Assembly: GCF_007860075.1 (NCBI RefSeq)
Contig: NZ_SJPP01000001.1
Span: 372,001-436,000 of the forward strand
Source of the DNA: Symmachiella macrocystis
GTDB taxonomy: Bacteria; Planctomycetota; Planctomycetia; Planctomycetales; Planctomycetaceae
DNA: 64,000 nucleotides
Direction of reading: 5' to 3'
In this document: in pieces, positions 45,999 to 57,828 of the stretch
Numbering within the stretch: the first letter of the stretch is position 1
Layout of the letters: every line of letters begins with the position of its first letter
Program-made: the position numbers and the translations under genes
Notes under the pieces: model-generated
Database searches by the model: none
Told to the model about the DNA's origin: nothing
The model's input: the letters and a program-made list of their open reading frames with translations, nothing else

Positions 45999-48539
45999 CT
46001 AATTGTCATCCCGTTTTTTGTTTTTTCTCTTCTTAGCGAACAACTTTTGGTTGATCTTTTTGACTGGTTCCCCTTCGCGGGCGACGGCAATGGGAACTTT
46101 GAGTTCCAGCTTCGTGGGCCGTAGGCAACGTTTGTCATCGCAGGCTTGGTAATGGATACTCAGCAGCAGTTCTTCCTTTTGACCGGCTGCCGCAGCGGGG
46201 ACTTCCAGTGTGGCGCGTAGGGCCGCGAATTTGGAATACACCGACAGTGGGTTATCGAATCCGGCGACCGCCATTTTTTTACCCTTGGGGTACTGCACCT
46301 TGCCGAGTTTGGTCTTGAGTTTGGAATTCATCGTGAATTCCGTTGCCAAAGCAAACTCGTCGCCGGCGGGATTGGCGTTGATGTGCCAACCGCCGTCGAT
46401 TTTGAGCACGACAATCACCTCACAGGTTTTGCCCGGCGGAAGTTTGTCGACCGACAGGTACGCCTTGCCGGTGACGATTTCCGGCTCCTTCTTTTTCTGT
46501 TGCAGTGCTGAGGCCAGTCGAATCTTCGGCGGTGCGGTGGTGACCGCGCTCTGATCTTGTTTGCCGGATTTGCGAGTGCCCAAGTCCGGCTTGTCGAGGT
46601 ATTCAGCCGCCCCCAAAGCCATGTTGGTCACTCCCAGCGGGGCTTGTTCCAGCAGCGGGGAAAATGTTTGGAGTGCTTGCGCGGCTTTTTCTTGATAGCT
46701 TGCGTCCTGAGTCCGTGCGGCGAGCCGCAACAAATTGCGGATGGTGACACTGTTGCCCGACGGACGGGCGGAGTCGAATGTTTGTTTGCTACGGGCCAAT
46801 AGTTCTTCATGTCCCAGCGAGGTGAAGTAACAGCCTCCCAGCTCTTTGTCCCAGAACAACTCCAACTGTAGATCGGTCAGTCGCTGCGCCACAGCCAGCC
46901 ATTTTTCCTCACCGGTCGCGGCATGCAAGGCTAACAATCCCTCGACGAAAAATGCGTAGTCATCCGCATAGGCCGCGAATTTGGCCTTGCCGTCCCGATA
47001 GGTGTGCAACAGCCCCCCTTGCGGGCCGCGCATGTTGTTGAGGATAAAATCAGCAGCCTTCTCGGCGGATTGGATGTAATCTGGCCGGTTCAGTGCCGCG
47101 CCAGCGTTGGCCAAGGCGCGAATCATCAACCCATTCCAATCGACCATCACCTTATCGTCGGTGAGCGGCGTCTTCCGCTTATCGCGCACTGCCAACAACT
47201 TCGTGCGCGCGTTTTTTAGATATTGCTCGGCTTCTTCAACGGAGATGCCAAATTCCTCGGCCACCGCAGCTGTGTCGGCCACGCGCCGCAGAACGTGCCG
47301 GCCTTCAAGCTCCGGATCGTCGTTGAGTCCATAGGCCATGGCGAACATTTTGGCGTCCGCTTCCGGGAGAACCTCGTTGACTTCCTCGGCCGACCAGAGG
47401 TACGACTTGCCTTCGACCGCATCGGATTCGGCATCGATAGCTGAGTAGAATCCCCCCTCGGCTGCGGTCATGTCGCGTTGAATGAAATCAAAGATCCCTT
47501 CGGCGACCCGGCGATATTTTTCGTTGCCGGTTTGCTCGAATGCCGCGACATAAATATCGGCAAGCTGCGCGTTGTCGTAGAGCATCTTTTCAAAATGCGG
47601 GACGCGCCATAATCGATCCGTGCTGTAACGATGAAACCCACCGCCCAAATGATCCCAGATACCGCCGTCGGCCATGTGATCTAAGGTGTTATTGACCATC
47701 GCTGCCGCAGCCTTGTCGTCGTGCGCAGCCGCTTGATATTGCAAGTAGGCGAGTTTTGTCGGCGTGGGAAACTTCGGCTGTTGATCGTTGTCGGCACTGA
47801 AACCAAATCCGCCGTATTGCTCGTCATAGTCAGCCGTGATCGCCGCGGAGATGCCGTCGAGTAATTCGCGATCCAACGTGACCTTTTTAAGCAGGGGATT
47901 CGGTTTCATCGCACGCTTGAGGTGTGTCGTTAGAAAGTCGGCATTGGCCTGGGCTTGTTTGCGCTGGTCGGTCCAAATCGAAATCACCTTCTCCGTCAAC
48001 TCGGGAAAACTGATTTTCCCCCCTCTGTTGACGGGTGGAAAATAGGTCCCGCCGACCAGCGGTTTTGTGTCGGGAGTCAGAAACATCGAGAGCGGCCAGC
48101 CTCCCGCTTGCGGCGCGCCAAGGGCCTGGTAATAAACACGCAGCGCCGTCATGTACAACTCATCGATATCGGGGCGTTCCTCCCGGTCGACTTTGATATT
48201 CACAAAATGTTCGTTCATGTACTTGGCGATTTCCGGATTGGAAAACACCTCACGTTCCATGACGTGACACCAATAACAACTGCTGTAACCGATCGACAGA
48301 AAGATCGGCTTGTTTTCCTCTTTCGCCTTCGCCAACGCCTCCGGTCCCCACGGGTACCAATCGACGGGATTGTGGGCATGCAACAACAGATAGGGACTGG
48401 TTTCATGGGCCAGGCGGTTTTCATTTTGGGCGTCCGGTTTCTCTTCGGCAGCGGCAGCAATACCCACTCCGCAAGAGACGACCGCGAGGTTAAACGTTAA
48501 CAACAAAACGCGCGCCCGTAACGACATTGGCAACTTCAT
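45999..48539 (-). CDS. DUF255 thioredoxin-like protein fused to a DsbD N-terminal-like domain
   Basis: An 846-aa exported protein. A signal peptide is followed by the DUF255 thioredoxin-like domain (YyaL/spermatogenesis-associated protein 20 type) with NPVDWYPWG and [16 protein letters not shown] long (alpha/alpha) barrel-like region similar to N-acylglucosamine epimerase follows (about 220-680). After a Lys/Gln linker the last part (about 700-825) resembles the DsbD alpha domain, with the redox pair in [13 protein letters not shown]. The family is usually cytoplasmic in other bacteria, so the signal peptide and the extra domain are noteworthy. Start ATG at 48539, preceded by AGGATGCCAGG. Confidence 0.85.
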   Translation of the reverse strand: MKLPMSLRARVLLLTFNLAVVSCGVGIAAAAEEKPDAQNENRLAHETSPYLLLHAHNPVDWYPWGPEALAKAKEENKPIFLSIGYSSCYWCHVMEREVFSNPEIAKYMNEHFVNIKVDREERPDIDELYMTALRVYYQALGAPQAGGWPLSMFLTPDTKPLVGGTYFPPVNRGGKISFPELTEKVISIWTDQRKQAQANADFLTTHLKRAMKPNPLLKKVTLDRELLDGISAAITADYDEQYGGFGFSADNDQQPKFPTPTKLAYLQYQAAAHDDKAAAAMVNNTLDHMADGGIWDHLGGGFHRYSTDRLWRVPHFEKMLYDNAQLADIYVAAFEQTGNEKYRRVAEGIFDFIQRDMTAAEGGFYSAIDAESDAVEGKSYLWSAEEVNEVLPEADAKMFAMAYGLNDDPELEGRHVLRRVADTAAVAEEFGISVEEAEQYLKNARTKLLAVRDKRKTPLTDDKVMVDWNGLMIRALANAGAALNRPDYIQSAEKAADFILNNMRGPQGGLLHTYRDGKAKFAAYADDYAFFVEGLLALHAATGEEKWLAVAQRLTDLQLELFWDKELGGCYFTSLGHEELLARSKQTFDSARPSGNSVTIRNLLRLAARTQDASYQEKAAQALQTFSPLLEQAPLGVTNMALGAAEYLDKPDLGTRKSGKQDQSAVTTAPPKIRLASALQQKKKEPEIVTGKAYLSVDKLPPGKTCEVIVVLKIDGGWHINANPAGDEFALATEFTMNSKLKTKLGKVQYPKGKKMAVAGFDNPLSVYSKFAALRATLEVPAAAAGQKEELLLSIHYQACDDKRCLRPTKLELKVPIAVAREGEPVKKINQKLFAKKRKNKKRDDN

Positions 48540-49170
48540 CCTGGCATCCTCTGAGTTTATTTTCTGACCGCACTAACGGCGGCTGAGCGTGACTGACAAT
48601 TTGGGTATTGGAGATCCTAAGAGCGTGTATTCAAAATATATTTTTGCAATCGCCTCTCAGCGTCACGGGAGTGCGAAGCTGTTGCTGAGCCGTATCAAGG
48701 CGTTTCGTGTAGGGAAAGGTCGAAATTCCCATGGCCGAAGCCAGCGCTAGGTTACACCGCGGCCCGGCAGGAGCCTCGCCCTTCCAAGTTGAAGACACGC
48801 TACTCAAGTGACTACGAACTTGGCGGCATTATAACAGGCTAAATTCGCCACGTCCGTATCATTTCTCACTTTTTATTTGCCGAGTCAGCGGCCGGGGGAA
48901 GCCGGGCTGTCAACCTAGCAAATTGTGCGAAGCTTTGACGACAGGTGAATTGAGAGCGCAGGGCGACCTTCGTCCGCAAACAAGCGTGTCAGTTATTCTC
49001 TTCGCCACAGATAGAATACAGTTTATCGGGCGCGACAGTTGAAAATCCAAGCCAAATGCTTGCGATCGCATTGTGCGATCTGTGCCGGACAATGCGCCTT
49101 CGTGATTTCCAACCCCCGGCAATCGCGTCCGCGTGCACAAGTTATTCCTGAGCGGCGTTGTCGACTCCGC
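48540..49170. other. Intergenic region, no gene recognised
   Basis: About 630 bases. It contains a partial palindromic element (48762-48785). Minus-strand ORF 48910-49140 and others lack family features. A stretch of AT-rich sequence at about 48630-48650 and 48835-48880 might hold promoter elements for the DUF255 gene, but no consensus was found. Confidence 0.4.
48762..48785. repeat. Partial CGGCAGGAGCCTCGCCC element
   Basis: GGCCCGGCAGGAGCCTCGCCCTTCC is close to the reverse complement of the stretch at 33672-33700, and shares its core with the elements at 42551 and 43245. Confidence 0.45.
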
Positions 49171-49956
49171 TTAGGCAGCGCGTTTGAGGTCGCTATCTGG
49201 ACGGTCGTTGCGAGCGACGTCCTCGGCAGTTTGCTTGCGGATCCGTTGTGAATACACCGTATTTACAAAGTCCGGGAAGGCGGAAAACGGGCCGGGCTGG
49301 CGATTCCAGGCTGAGGCGATGCGATTGAAGAACTGCATCTCGTATTCGGCGACGATCAGATCCTGCACCGTGTGGATTGCATCAAAATCCTCTTTTTCCC
49401 ACGGCCCGGGGCAGAGTTCATAGATCGGGTCGGTGCTCGGTCGTCCTCGATCGGGAACATCGCAAATGATGGCCAATTCGGACGACGGATTCAGTTTTGT
49501 GGGAAACGCTCGACATGCGGCGGGCCGACTGGAGTAGATACCGCAGCTGGCTGTTCCCAAGGGATGCTCTTTGGTCACGGGCGATTCTTCCAGGAACATG
49601 CATTTCCCGGTGCCGGGCCATGTTTGACTTTCGCCGCGGATCAGGCACATCACAAACGGCATTTCCGGTTCATCTTCAAAATGAAAATGCGGAGCGTACT
49701 TTTGGGCGATTTCCCCGTCGGGATCCTCCCAACGGCAGACGAAGTCCCAAAAGGAGAGTCCCAAATCGGACGTAATCCGAATGATGTCTGCGCCGGAAAT
49801 CGGCACGGCATATGAGCGACAACAGCCGGCATGGCACGAGTCACACATACTCATGGATGGCCCTTTCGGATTCTTGGCAAGCGCCTCGGCAAGTGAGGTG
49901 GACACTAGAAAATCGAGCCACCCTTCAAACGTTGTTATCGAAATAATCGATACCAT
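49171..49956 (-). CDS. YkgJ-family cysteine cluster protein
   Basis: A 261-aa protein of the YkgJ/UPF0153 Fe-S or zinc cluster type. The Cys pattern is CDSCHAGCC near the N-terminus, then single Cys in FVCRW and VMCLIRG, GKCMF, and the SCGIYSSRPAACRAFP signature. These probably bind an Fe-S cluster or zinc; the function of the family is not established. Start ATG at 49956; an internal ATG at 49854 just before the Cys cluster is an alternative. It stands alone. Confidence 0.85.
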   Translation of the reverse strand: MVSIISITTFEGWLDFLVSTSLAEALAKNPKGPSMSMCDSCHAGCCRSYAVPISGADIIRITSDLGLSFWDFVCRWEDPDGEIAQKYAPHFHFEDEPEMPFVMCLIRGESQTWPGTGKCMFLEESPVTKEHPLGTASCGIYSSRPAACRAFPTKLNPSSELAIICDVPDRGRPSTDPIYELCPGPWEKEDFDAIHTVQDLIVAEYEMQFFNRIASAWNRQPGPFSAFPDFVNTVYSQRIRKQTAEDVARNDRPDSDLKRAA

Positions 49957-50059
49957 CGGTTGAGTCGAAGTTGATGATTCGACAACTATTGAGAGGAGCA
50001 GTGCGGCGATCTGGAGACAGCCACAGGAGGCGCGGGCGCTATCTTAAAACCTGTGAGCC

Positions 50060-51370
50060 TCACACCTCTGCGAGGACGCTTTTGACAGCGGCGGCGAGAC
50101 GCTGCATCCCCAGGTCGATCCCGGCTGCATCCTGCACGCCGTAACTGAGCCGCATCTGATGGTTGGGTCGCTCGGCGCGCTCGCCGGCAAAGGAAAACTC
50201 GCCCGGCACGTACATCACGCCGTGGGTTTGCACCGCCTCGCGGAACAGTTGGCCATCGAGCGAAGTATCGGACGACTCGGGTAAGGTCATCCAGACATAC
50301 AACCCGCCATAGGGATGCACCCAGCTCACCCCGGGAATGTTGCCGAAATAAGTTTCCGCAGCCTTCAACATGGCGTCGCGTTTTGCCGTGTACATCTCCC
50401 GTAGGCTTGCCACGTGCGAGTCATAGAGGCCCATGCGGAACACCTGCGATAGCAGATGTTGATTGAAATTCGCCGAACCGAAATCTTCATTGCCTTTGCG
50501 ATCACAAATGGGACGTTCTAATTCGGCCGGCACAACGCCGAAGCCAATTCGCAATCCAGGCGCAAAAGTCTTAGAGAATGTCTTCGCCAATATCACCGTT
50601 TGACGGTCGGTATCAAAACTCCAAATGCTCGGCAATTCCGGGCCGTCATACCGCAATTCCCGATAAGCGGCATCCTCCAAAATGTAAATCCGCTGCGACT
50701 TCGACCATCGTTGGGCAATCGCGACCGCCTCAGCGCGCCGCTGTGCGGACAAGCTGATGCCGCTGGGATTCTCGTAGTAACTGACCAAGTAGATCAATTT
50801 CACACGATCCAGATCCCCGGCAGCTTCGATTTCCTCGAGTTTCGCTGCGAGCGCATCCATCCGCATGCCATCCTCGTCGGTCGCCACGGGGATGATCCGC
50901 GCACCCAGTCCGTTGAGCGTTCCTAAATACACAAAGTACGTCGGAGCAGCCACCAGGACGATGTCATCGGGATCGAGCAGGATTTCTCCCACGATCGACA
51001 ACAATTGCTGCGAGCCGGTTGTCAGGATCACCTGATTGACATCAACGCCCAACGCGTCAACGTCGACATGCTCCAATCGCGCGAGATGCCCAAGCAATTG
51101 CCCGCGCAACTCGGCGTTGCCATGCGTCGTGCCGTATTGCAAAGCGCGTTTGGCAAGATGGTCGTCCGCCAGCATCTCTTGCAGCGCGGCTTGAACTTCG
51201 CTGGCGGGCAAACTACCTTGATCCACCAATCCCGCCGCTAGCGAAATACAGTCGGGATTGGCAACCCCCTGCTGCATCAAAAAGCTAATCGGCTGATCGC
51301 CCCCCCAATGCCGGCGCAAACTGAGCCGCGACGGGGGAGGTGCGTTGGTGTTTTCTTGTTGGGTGCTCAT
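50060..51370 (-). CDS. PLP-dependent class I/II aminotransferase
   Basis: A 436-aa fold-type I aminotransferase similar to 2-aminoadipate/valine-type transaminases (LysN/MocR-catalytic-domain group). Features: YGTTHGNAELRGQLLGHL, TTGSQQLLSIVGEILL, YLVSYYENPSG and the PLP Lys in ILAKTFSKTFAPGLRIGF. The substrate cannot be told. The ATG at 51370 is preferred to the TTG at 51388. It is downstream of a lipoprotein gene on the same strand. Confidence 0.9.
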   Translation of the reverse strand: MSTQQENTNAPPPSRLSLRRHWGGDQPISFLMQQGVANPDCISLAAGLVDQGSLPASEVQAALQEMLADDHLAKRALQYGTTHGNAELRGQLLGHLARLEHVDVDALGVDVNQVILTTGSQQLLSIVGEILLDPDDIVLVAAPTYFVYLGTLNGLGARIIPVATDEDGMRMDALAAKLEEIEAAGDLDRVKLIYLVSYYENPSGISLSAQRRAEAVAIAQRWSKSQRIYILEDAAYRELRYDGPELPSIWSFDTDRQTVILAKTFSKTFAPGLRIGFGVVPAELERPICDRKGNEDFGSANFNQHLLSQVFRMGLYDSHVASLREMYTAKRDAMLKAAETYFGNIPGVSWVHPYGGLYVWMTLPESSDTSLDGQLFREAVQTHGVMYVPGEFSFAGERAERPNHQMRLSYGVQDAAGIDLGMQRLAAAVKSVLAEV

Positions 51371-51507
51371 CGAAAATAGGTCGCTCAACGGTTCATTAAC
51401 TAGCGTAGCCCTGAACTTCCATTGTACGGAGAGGGCGTGCTACGGCAAACCGCGAATATTGGCAGACTACGACAGAGGAGGCCGTTGAGGCTCAAAGGTT
51501 CGCCTGT

Positions 51508-52188
51508 TTATTCACTGAGCGACCGCATGGGGTTATTGCGTTTGATGGTTTCAAATTTGGCGATCTGTCCCCCTTCAAGAATGGATTGCTCAATCGATTT
51601 CTCGAGTTTTAGATAGGCGGCGGCGCGGGGATTCGTCTCTTGAGTTGAAGACTCAACCGCAGTGAGCGCCGCGGCCTGGACCTGCTCAACTTGCTCGTCG
51701 GTGAGCTGCAGTTCTTCGGCGATATCGAAAAACATGTCAGCGACTTGGTGCGCTTGCCACTGTGTTTGCGACTCCGGTGGCAGCACGAGTAGCAATTCCT
51801 GCTTGCGTTGTTTGATCAGTTCCGTGATCTCTTTCCGGAGTGGGCGGGCTGCTGCAGTGGCCGATTTGACGCCGGCTAAGTCGCGCTCCTTGACAGCTTG
51901 TTTGATTTTCGCCTCACGTTTGATCAATTCGTCGCCCTTGTTCGTCCACCACGTTTCGATTTCCTGGCCTGTCGATTCAAAAGCAGCCCGCAATTTCTCA
52001 GCGTCCTCCTTGCCAAGCGCCAATGCCGTTTTCATTTCTTGAAATTCAGCTTCCCAGTCCCAAGAGCCTTTGTCGGGTACCTGGTCCTGTCCTGCAACCT
52101 CCGCCTCCTCAGGCGGGGACGTCGATTCAGTTTCGGTGCAGGAGACCAGCGTTACGACTAGCAGCATGACAATGAGAAATCGGGGCAT
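51508..52188 (-). CDS. Lipoprotein, 226 aa, helical
   Basis: MPRFLIVMLLVVTLVSC is a lipoprotein signal with Cys17. An acidic Pro/Glu linker and a mainly helical, charged domain follow, with Lys/Glu heptads that could form coiled coils. A segment LVLPPESQTQWQAHQVADMFF followed by LQLTDEQVEQVQ recalls CpxP/LTXXQ-like periplasmic proteins, but the match is weak. Function unknown. Confidence 0.7.
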   Translation of the reverse strand: MPRFLIVMLLVVTLVSCTETESTSPPEEAEVAGQDQVPDKGSWDWEAEFQEMKTALALGKEDAEKLRAAFESTGQEIETWWTNKGDELIKREAKIKQAVKERDLAGVKSATAAARPLRKEITELIKQRKQELLLVLPPESQTQWQAHQVADMFFDIAEELQLTDEQVEQVQAAALTAVESSTQETNPRAAAYLKLEKSIEQSILEGGQIAKFETIKRNNPMRSLSE

Positions 52189-52251
52189 CGGTGAATCGTT
52201 TCCTTTTGTGAGATTTGAGCGGGATGTGATCCAGCAACCATCAGCGGCGCT

Positions 52252-52830
52252 CTAAGAATCCTCGGCCCGGAACCACTTGCGTGTGGTTGGCAACTCGTGT
52301 TCCTGTAGACGCTCTAACAGTTCCGTGGGGCTGTTTGCCACGACCAAAAGTTTGCGGTGATCGGGTCGCATAAACGACTCAGCAATCGCGTGTTCGACCA
52401 GACCAATCAAGCCGTCGAAATAGCCGGAGGTGTTGAGAATCCCGATGTTTTTTCGATGGATGCCCAACTGAGCCCAGGTGATGATTTCCAGGAGTTCTTC
52501 CAAAGTGCCGTAACCGCCCGGCAGGGCGACGAAGGCGTTGGAGAGTTGTTCCATTTTGGCCTTCCGCGCGTGCATGCTATCCACGCGATGCATGACGGTG
52601 ACGCCAGTGTGCAGCAGTTCTTTGGTTGCCAGTTGCTCGGGGATAACACCGACGACCTCTCCGCCGGCGGCCAAGACCGCATCAGCGATGATCCCCATCA
52701 AGCCGACCTGCCCTCCGCCATAGACCAGGGAATGTCCTTGTTCGACGAAGAGTCGCCCCAATTCGGCCGCTTGTTGATGATATTCTGGGCGACTACCTGT
52801 TTGGGAGCCGCAAAACACGCAAATTCGCAT
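52252..52830 (-). CDS. LOG-family protein (cytokinin riboside 5'-monophosphate phosphoribohydrolase type)
   Basis: A 192-aa Rossmann-like protein of the TIGR00730/LOG family. It starts RICVFCGSQTGSRPEY, then LVYGGGQVGLMG, and has the catalytic signature ALPGGYGTLEELLE. Family members hydrolyse nucleoside monophosphates (AMP-type) to base and ribose phosphate. The ATG at 52830 gives the standard start; a TTG 18 codons upstream is unlikely. The gene stands alone. Confidence 0.92.
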   Translation of the reverse strand: MRICVFCGSQTGSRPEYHQQAAELGRLFVEQGHSLVYGGGQVGLMGIIADAVLAAGGEVVGVIPEQLATKELLHTGVTVMHRVDSMHARKAKMEQLSNAFVALPGGYGTLEELLEIITWAQLGIHRKNIGILNTSGYFDGLIGLVEHAIAESFMRPDHRKLLVVANSPTELLERLQEHELPTTRKWFRAEDS

Positions 52831-53121
52831 AGCTGGGAATACTGATTCTGTTGAAGGGTCAGAGAATGACGAAACCTGGCTCAATTGGCGAGCTGGCGGT
52901 CGGTTGGGAAATTGGAATGGTTGATTGTTTGGCCATGATTGCGAAAAATCTAGTCCGCTGAAGGGAAATCCGCCACGGCAACAGGATTTTGGCGGTCGCT
53001 GGCCTAGACGAATTGTGTTGAACTCGTCAAGCTAAGTGATTCACCCGAAGTCAGCCGAGGCAGTGCGGTTTCGGGAGACAGAGTTGGCAGTCCGTTCCTT
53101 CCAAAGATAGTCGAGTCATCA

Positions 53122-53718
53122 ATGTTCACCGGGCTGATCGAAGGCCAAGGTGTTGTGCGGGAAATTCGTCAGGAGGACGCGGGTGTGCGCCTGGAGATTC
53201 AGGTTCCCACCGAATTTGCCGGCGAAGGAAAACTGGGCGACAGCATCGCGATTAATGGGTGTTGTTTGACAGTCATCGACCTACGGGACGAGGTCTGGAG
53301 TTTTCAAGCGGGGCCCGAGACCCTGGCAAAAACCACGCTGGGCCAACTTACGGTTGGAAGTCACGTCAACTTGGAACGCTCACTCCCGGCTGACGGACGA
53401 TTGGGCGGGCACTTCGTCCAAGGACATGTCGATGGCGTCGGCCAAGTCGCAAACATCGAATCCGATGGCGAATGGATCACCATTTGGTTCTCCGCGCCGT
53501 CGGCTTTGACCTATCAAATGGTCTCCAAAGGCTCGATCACCGTCGAAGGCGTGAGCCTCACGCTCGTCGAAGTCGAAACCGACCGATTTAGCGTCGCCCT
53601 GATTCCGCACACATTAGAGGTGACAACGCTCGGCGAAAAACAAGTCGGCGATAGCGTGAACCTCGAAACAGATATCATTGGAAAATACATGGATAAAATG
53701 TTGGGTGCGACCCGTTAA
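53122..53718 (+). CDS. ribE: Riboflavin synthase alpha subunit
   Basis: Converts two 6,7-dimethyl-8-ribityllumazine molecules into riboflavin. The 198-aa protein has the two lumazine-binding repeats: the N-terminal MFTGLIEGQG with INGCCLTV, and a second one (DGVGQVANIESDG, VEGVSLTLVEV) after the GHFVQGHVDGVG link. No FMN riboswitch was seen upstream. The gene begins a run of plus-strand genes (ribE, ksgA, guaB). Confidence 0.96.
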   Translation: MFTGLIEGQGVVREIRQEDAGVRLEIQVPTEFAGEGKLGDSIAINGCCLTVIDLRDEVWSFQAGPETLAKTTLGQLTVGSHVNLERSLPADGRLGGHFVQGHVDGVGQVANIESDGEWITIWFSAPSALTYQMVSKGSITVEGVSLTLVEVETDRFSVALIPHTLEVTTLGEKQVGDSVNLETDIIGKYMDKMLGATR

Positions 53719-53731
53719 CCTCGCTGCCACT

Positions 53732-53768
53732 TTCCCTCAAGCCTGAAACCTCAAGCCTCAAGCCTCCC
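53732..53768. repeat. CTCAAGCCT block before ksgA
   Basis: TCCCTCAAGCCTGAAACCTCAAGCCTCAAGCCTC holds three tandem CTCAAGCCT words in the gap between ribE and ksgA and ends four bases before the ksgA ATG region. The same words occur near 9585, 26110 and 28925. Confidence 0.6.
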
Positions 53769-53772
53769 CAGA

Positions 53773-54705
53773 ATGTCCGAAGCCGAGCGGCAAACGCAAA
53801 CACATTTGCGAGATCTCTTTGATTCACGCGGGATCAGTCCGCGCAAAATTCTTGGTCAAAACTTTTTGATCGATTTGAATTTGGTGGAATACATCGTCGA
53901 ACAGGCGCGCTTGACGCCCGACGATTTGGTTCTGGAAATTGGTTCCGGCACAGGCAGCATGACAGCAATGCTGGCAGCCGAAGCGGGGGAGGTGATATCG
54001 GTCGAAGTCGACCCGGTGATGCACAAATTGGCCAGCGAAGCGGTCATGATGTTCGATAATGTAACGTTGCTCAACTGCGACGCGCTGAAGAACAAAAACA
54101 CTTTCGCACCGGAAGTCTTGGCAGCGATTGCGGAGAAACTAGAAGAGCGACCGGGGCGCAAACTGAAGCTTGTCGCCAATTTGCCCTATGTGATTGCCAC
54201 GCCGGTGGTCTCGAATCTGGTCAAGACCGAACTCCCCTGGTCAGCGATTATCGTTACGATACAGTGGGAATTGGGGCAACGCATGGGGGCACGGGTTGGA
54301 TCGTCACACTACGGCGCGTTGTCAGTCTGGCTGCAAGCCCAGGCACGGGTGAAGACGCTCAAACGGTTGCGGCCGTCTGTATTTTGGCCGCGTCCCAAGG
54401 TGACCTCCGCCATTGTGCGACTGCTGCCCGATGCGAAGTTGAAAAAGCGGATTTTGGATCGCGATTTCTTTCAAGATTTCGTCCGCCGGCTCTTTCATCA
54501 TCGTCGCAAATTGCTGCGGAGCGTGTTGGTGGGAATGTACCGTAAACAATTCAGCAAACCAGACATCGACTCCATTCTGGCCCCGTTCCAATTCAAGGAG
54601 ACGGCGCGGGCGGAAGAGTTGGACGTCAAAACCTTGGTGGACTTAGCCGCCGCATTTCGCGCCGCATTAGATGTGCCGGCACGAATCGCAGCGGACCCCA
54701 CATAA
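53773..54705 (+). CDS. rsmA: 16S rRNA dimethyladenosine transferase (RsmA/KsgA)
   Basis: Dimethylates the two adjacent adenosines of the 16S rRNA 3' hairpin using S-adenosylmethionine. The 310-aa protein has ILGQNFLIDLNLVEYIV at the start, the SAM motif VLEIGSGTGSMTAMLA, the acidic VISVEVDP and the catalytic NLPY in VANLPYVIATPV. Length is somewhat above the usual 270-290 aa. No Shine-Dalgarno precedes the ATG; the repeat block lies there instead. Confidence 0.95.
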   Translation: MSEAERQTQTHLRDLFDSRGISPRKILGQNFLIDLNLVEYIVEQARLTPDDLVLEIGSGTGSMTAMLAAEAGEVISVEVDPVMHKLASEAVMMFDNVTLLNCDALKNKNTFAPEVLAAIAEKLEERPGRKLKLVANLPYVIATPVVSNLVKTELPWSAIIVTIQWELGQRMGARVGSSHYGALSVWLQAQARVKTLKRLRPSVFWPRPKVTSAIVRLLPDAKLKKRILDRDFFQDFVRRLFHHRRKLLRSVLVGMYRKQFSKPDIDSILAPFQFKETARAEELDVKTLVDLAAAFRAALDVPARIAADPT

Positions 54706-54822
54706 ACGAAGACTATAAAAACCTGTATCCCACCCCGGTCCCGCTCGAAACGAGCCTCGACCAACGACATCGATGGAATTGTCGCGATCGGGGGAGGGAT
54801 AATTTTTTATCAGGAGAGCGTC

Positions 54823-56305
<1,483 letters not shown>

Positions 56306-56316
<11 letters not shown>

Positions 56317-57535
56317 ATGCGCCGCCATAACCGCCTCGTGCATCCTACTTGTCGCCGCTACGGCCAGCGGGACTCAGGGCCAGGAACAGTCGCAGCGCAG
56401 TGCAGCGCCCGCGAATACAGGCCAACGGCAATATCTATCGCCGTTGGACCGGCTAAAAAATCGTTCGCCCCAGCAACGCTGGGAGAGCCTCAACAACGCA
56501 GCGGACGATGCGACGCTGATCAATCCGCAGCAGCGGCCTTTCGCCGCAAAACCTGATGCGGGTGAGGATGCGGCGATTGGAGTGTTTGAAACACCGCGAC
56601 GCCAACCGTCTCCCAATGCCGATCAGTTCCTCAATGCAGGCCACGAACAACCGGTACTGCCTGCGGAGCGCTCCGATTTAATCGACACCGACGGAGCAGA
56701 CGACGAGATGCTACGCGACTTCCCCGCCTCTGAATTAGTCGAACAGGATGCTGCGACGTTCTCACAAGCTCCGGCCAAAGCAGACGACTCGATTTACCAG
56801 GAAATTGAAGAAGAATTCCCACGTATCCGCATCAATACGACCGCGGCTCCTGAAGTTGAGCAATATGCACCGGTCGAGAATTACTCACCGGGCAATGAAT
56901 ACTTGTCCGTCGAACAGCCCGCAACTGAGCCAACCGATTCGACCTACGCCGAACCGGCACGCGTCGCTCAAGTTCCGAACTTCGACGACCGTCCTGAAGA
57001 CCAACCACTGGGGGAATTGATTAGCAGTCCCCAAGACCTCAAACCGCTATCGGGAATTCAGCCGTACTTCGACTACGAGCCGGACCAGCGAGTTTTGGAA
57101 ACCGATCCCTACCGCAACGTCTTCCCACGTCCAGATGGTATCGTCGAGAGCGAACAAGGCAAACAGTTTCCCGAAGTGGTCGACTTAGGGGATGAGTTGT
57201 ATCAACACCGCAATTTGGCGCACGTCGACTATCAATGGATGGCCACCGACTTTTGGCATTATCCGTTGTATTTCGAGGATGTGAGCTTGGAGCGTTACGG
57301 CCATACTCACAATGCTTTGCTCCAACCCTTTGTCTCCTTTGGGACATTCGGCCTGCAGTTCTTCGGATTGCCCTACCAGATGTCAATCAATCCGATGTGC
57401 GAGGAGCAATACGCTCTGGGCTGGTACCGTCCCGGTACATGTGCCCCGTACTTGTACTATCAAGTGCCGTGGAATACCGATGCCGCCGTCCGCACAGGCG
57501 CCTTTTATACGGGCATGATCTACGCCTTCCCGTAG
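56306..57535 (+). CDS. Secreted protein, 409 aa, unrecognised
   Basis: From the ATG at 56306, which overlaps the guaB stop, the protein has a signal peptide (about residues 1-25, ending GTQGQ). A long low-complexity Gln/Pro/Ala/Glu-rich region (about 30-260) follows. The C-terminal domain (about 280-409) has several Tyr/Trp/Pro motifs ([39 protein letters not shown]) and could be a compact folded domain. The family is not recognised. An in-frame ATG at 56249 would overlap guaB by 68 bases. Translational coupling with guaB is possible. Confidence 0.7.
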
Positions 57536-57576
57536 GTCCGGCTTTCGCGCTTGAATCATAAAATTTGGAAAAGAAT

Positions 57577-57612
57577 CACCCCCGTCGCGGTACCGCGACG
57601 GGGGTGTTTTTG
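57577..57612 (+). terminator. Rho-independent terminator, perfect 30-base palindrome
   Basis: CACCCCCGTCGCGGT joined to ACCGCGACGGGGGTG is a perfect palindrome (57577-57606), directly followed by TTTTT. It lies 42 bases after the secreted-protein gene. This is a strong intrinsic terminator on the plus strand. Confidence 0.9.
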
Positions 57613-57720
57613 TGTATATCTAGTGTATAACTCTAGTGTAGCTCTAAAGAGGCAACCGTCGCAGATTCACACGCACGTTGACCAACCCGTTGACATGCGC
57701 CGGTTCACCGAGTGTGCCTC

Positions 57721-57752
57721 ATCGAATATTTTCGATGCGGTTTTTTGTTTTT
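57721..57752 (+). terminator. Second hairpin with T-rich tail
   Basis: ATCGAA-TATT-TTCGAT forms a perfect six-base stem with a four-base loop, followed by GCGG and TTTTTTGTTTTTT. It could be a backup terminator or part of the TPR gene leader. Confidence 0.35.
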
Positions 57753-57828
57753 TGCGGCAATGCGCCGCCTGAAAACTCGTTTCTACAAATATGCGGCGTT
57801 TTTTGGGTTTCAGGGAGACGAAAACAAA

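Noticed and set aside
52885-53121. FMN riboswitch upstream of ribE
   Set aside because: The conserved core words of the RFN element were not found, and the spacer has no multi-stem pattern.
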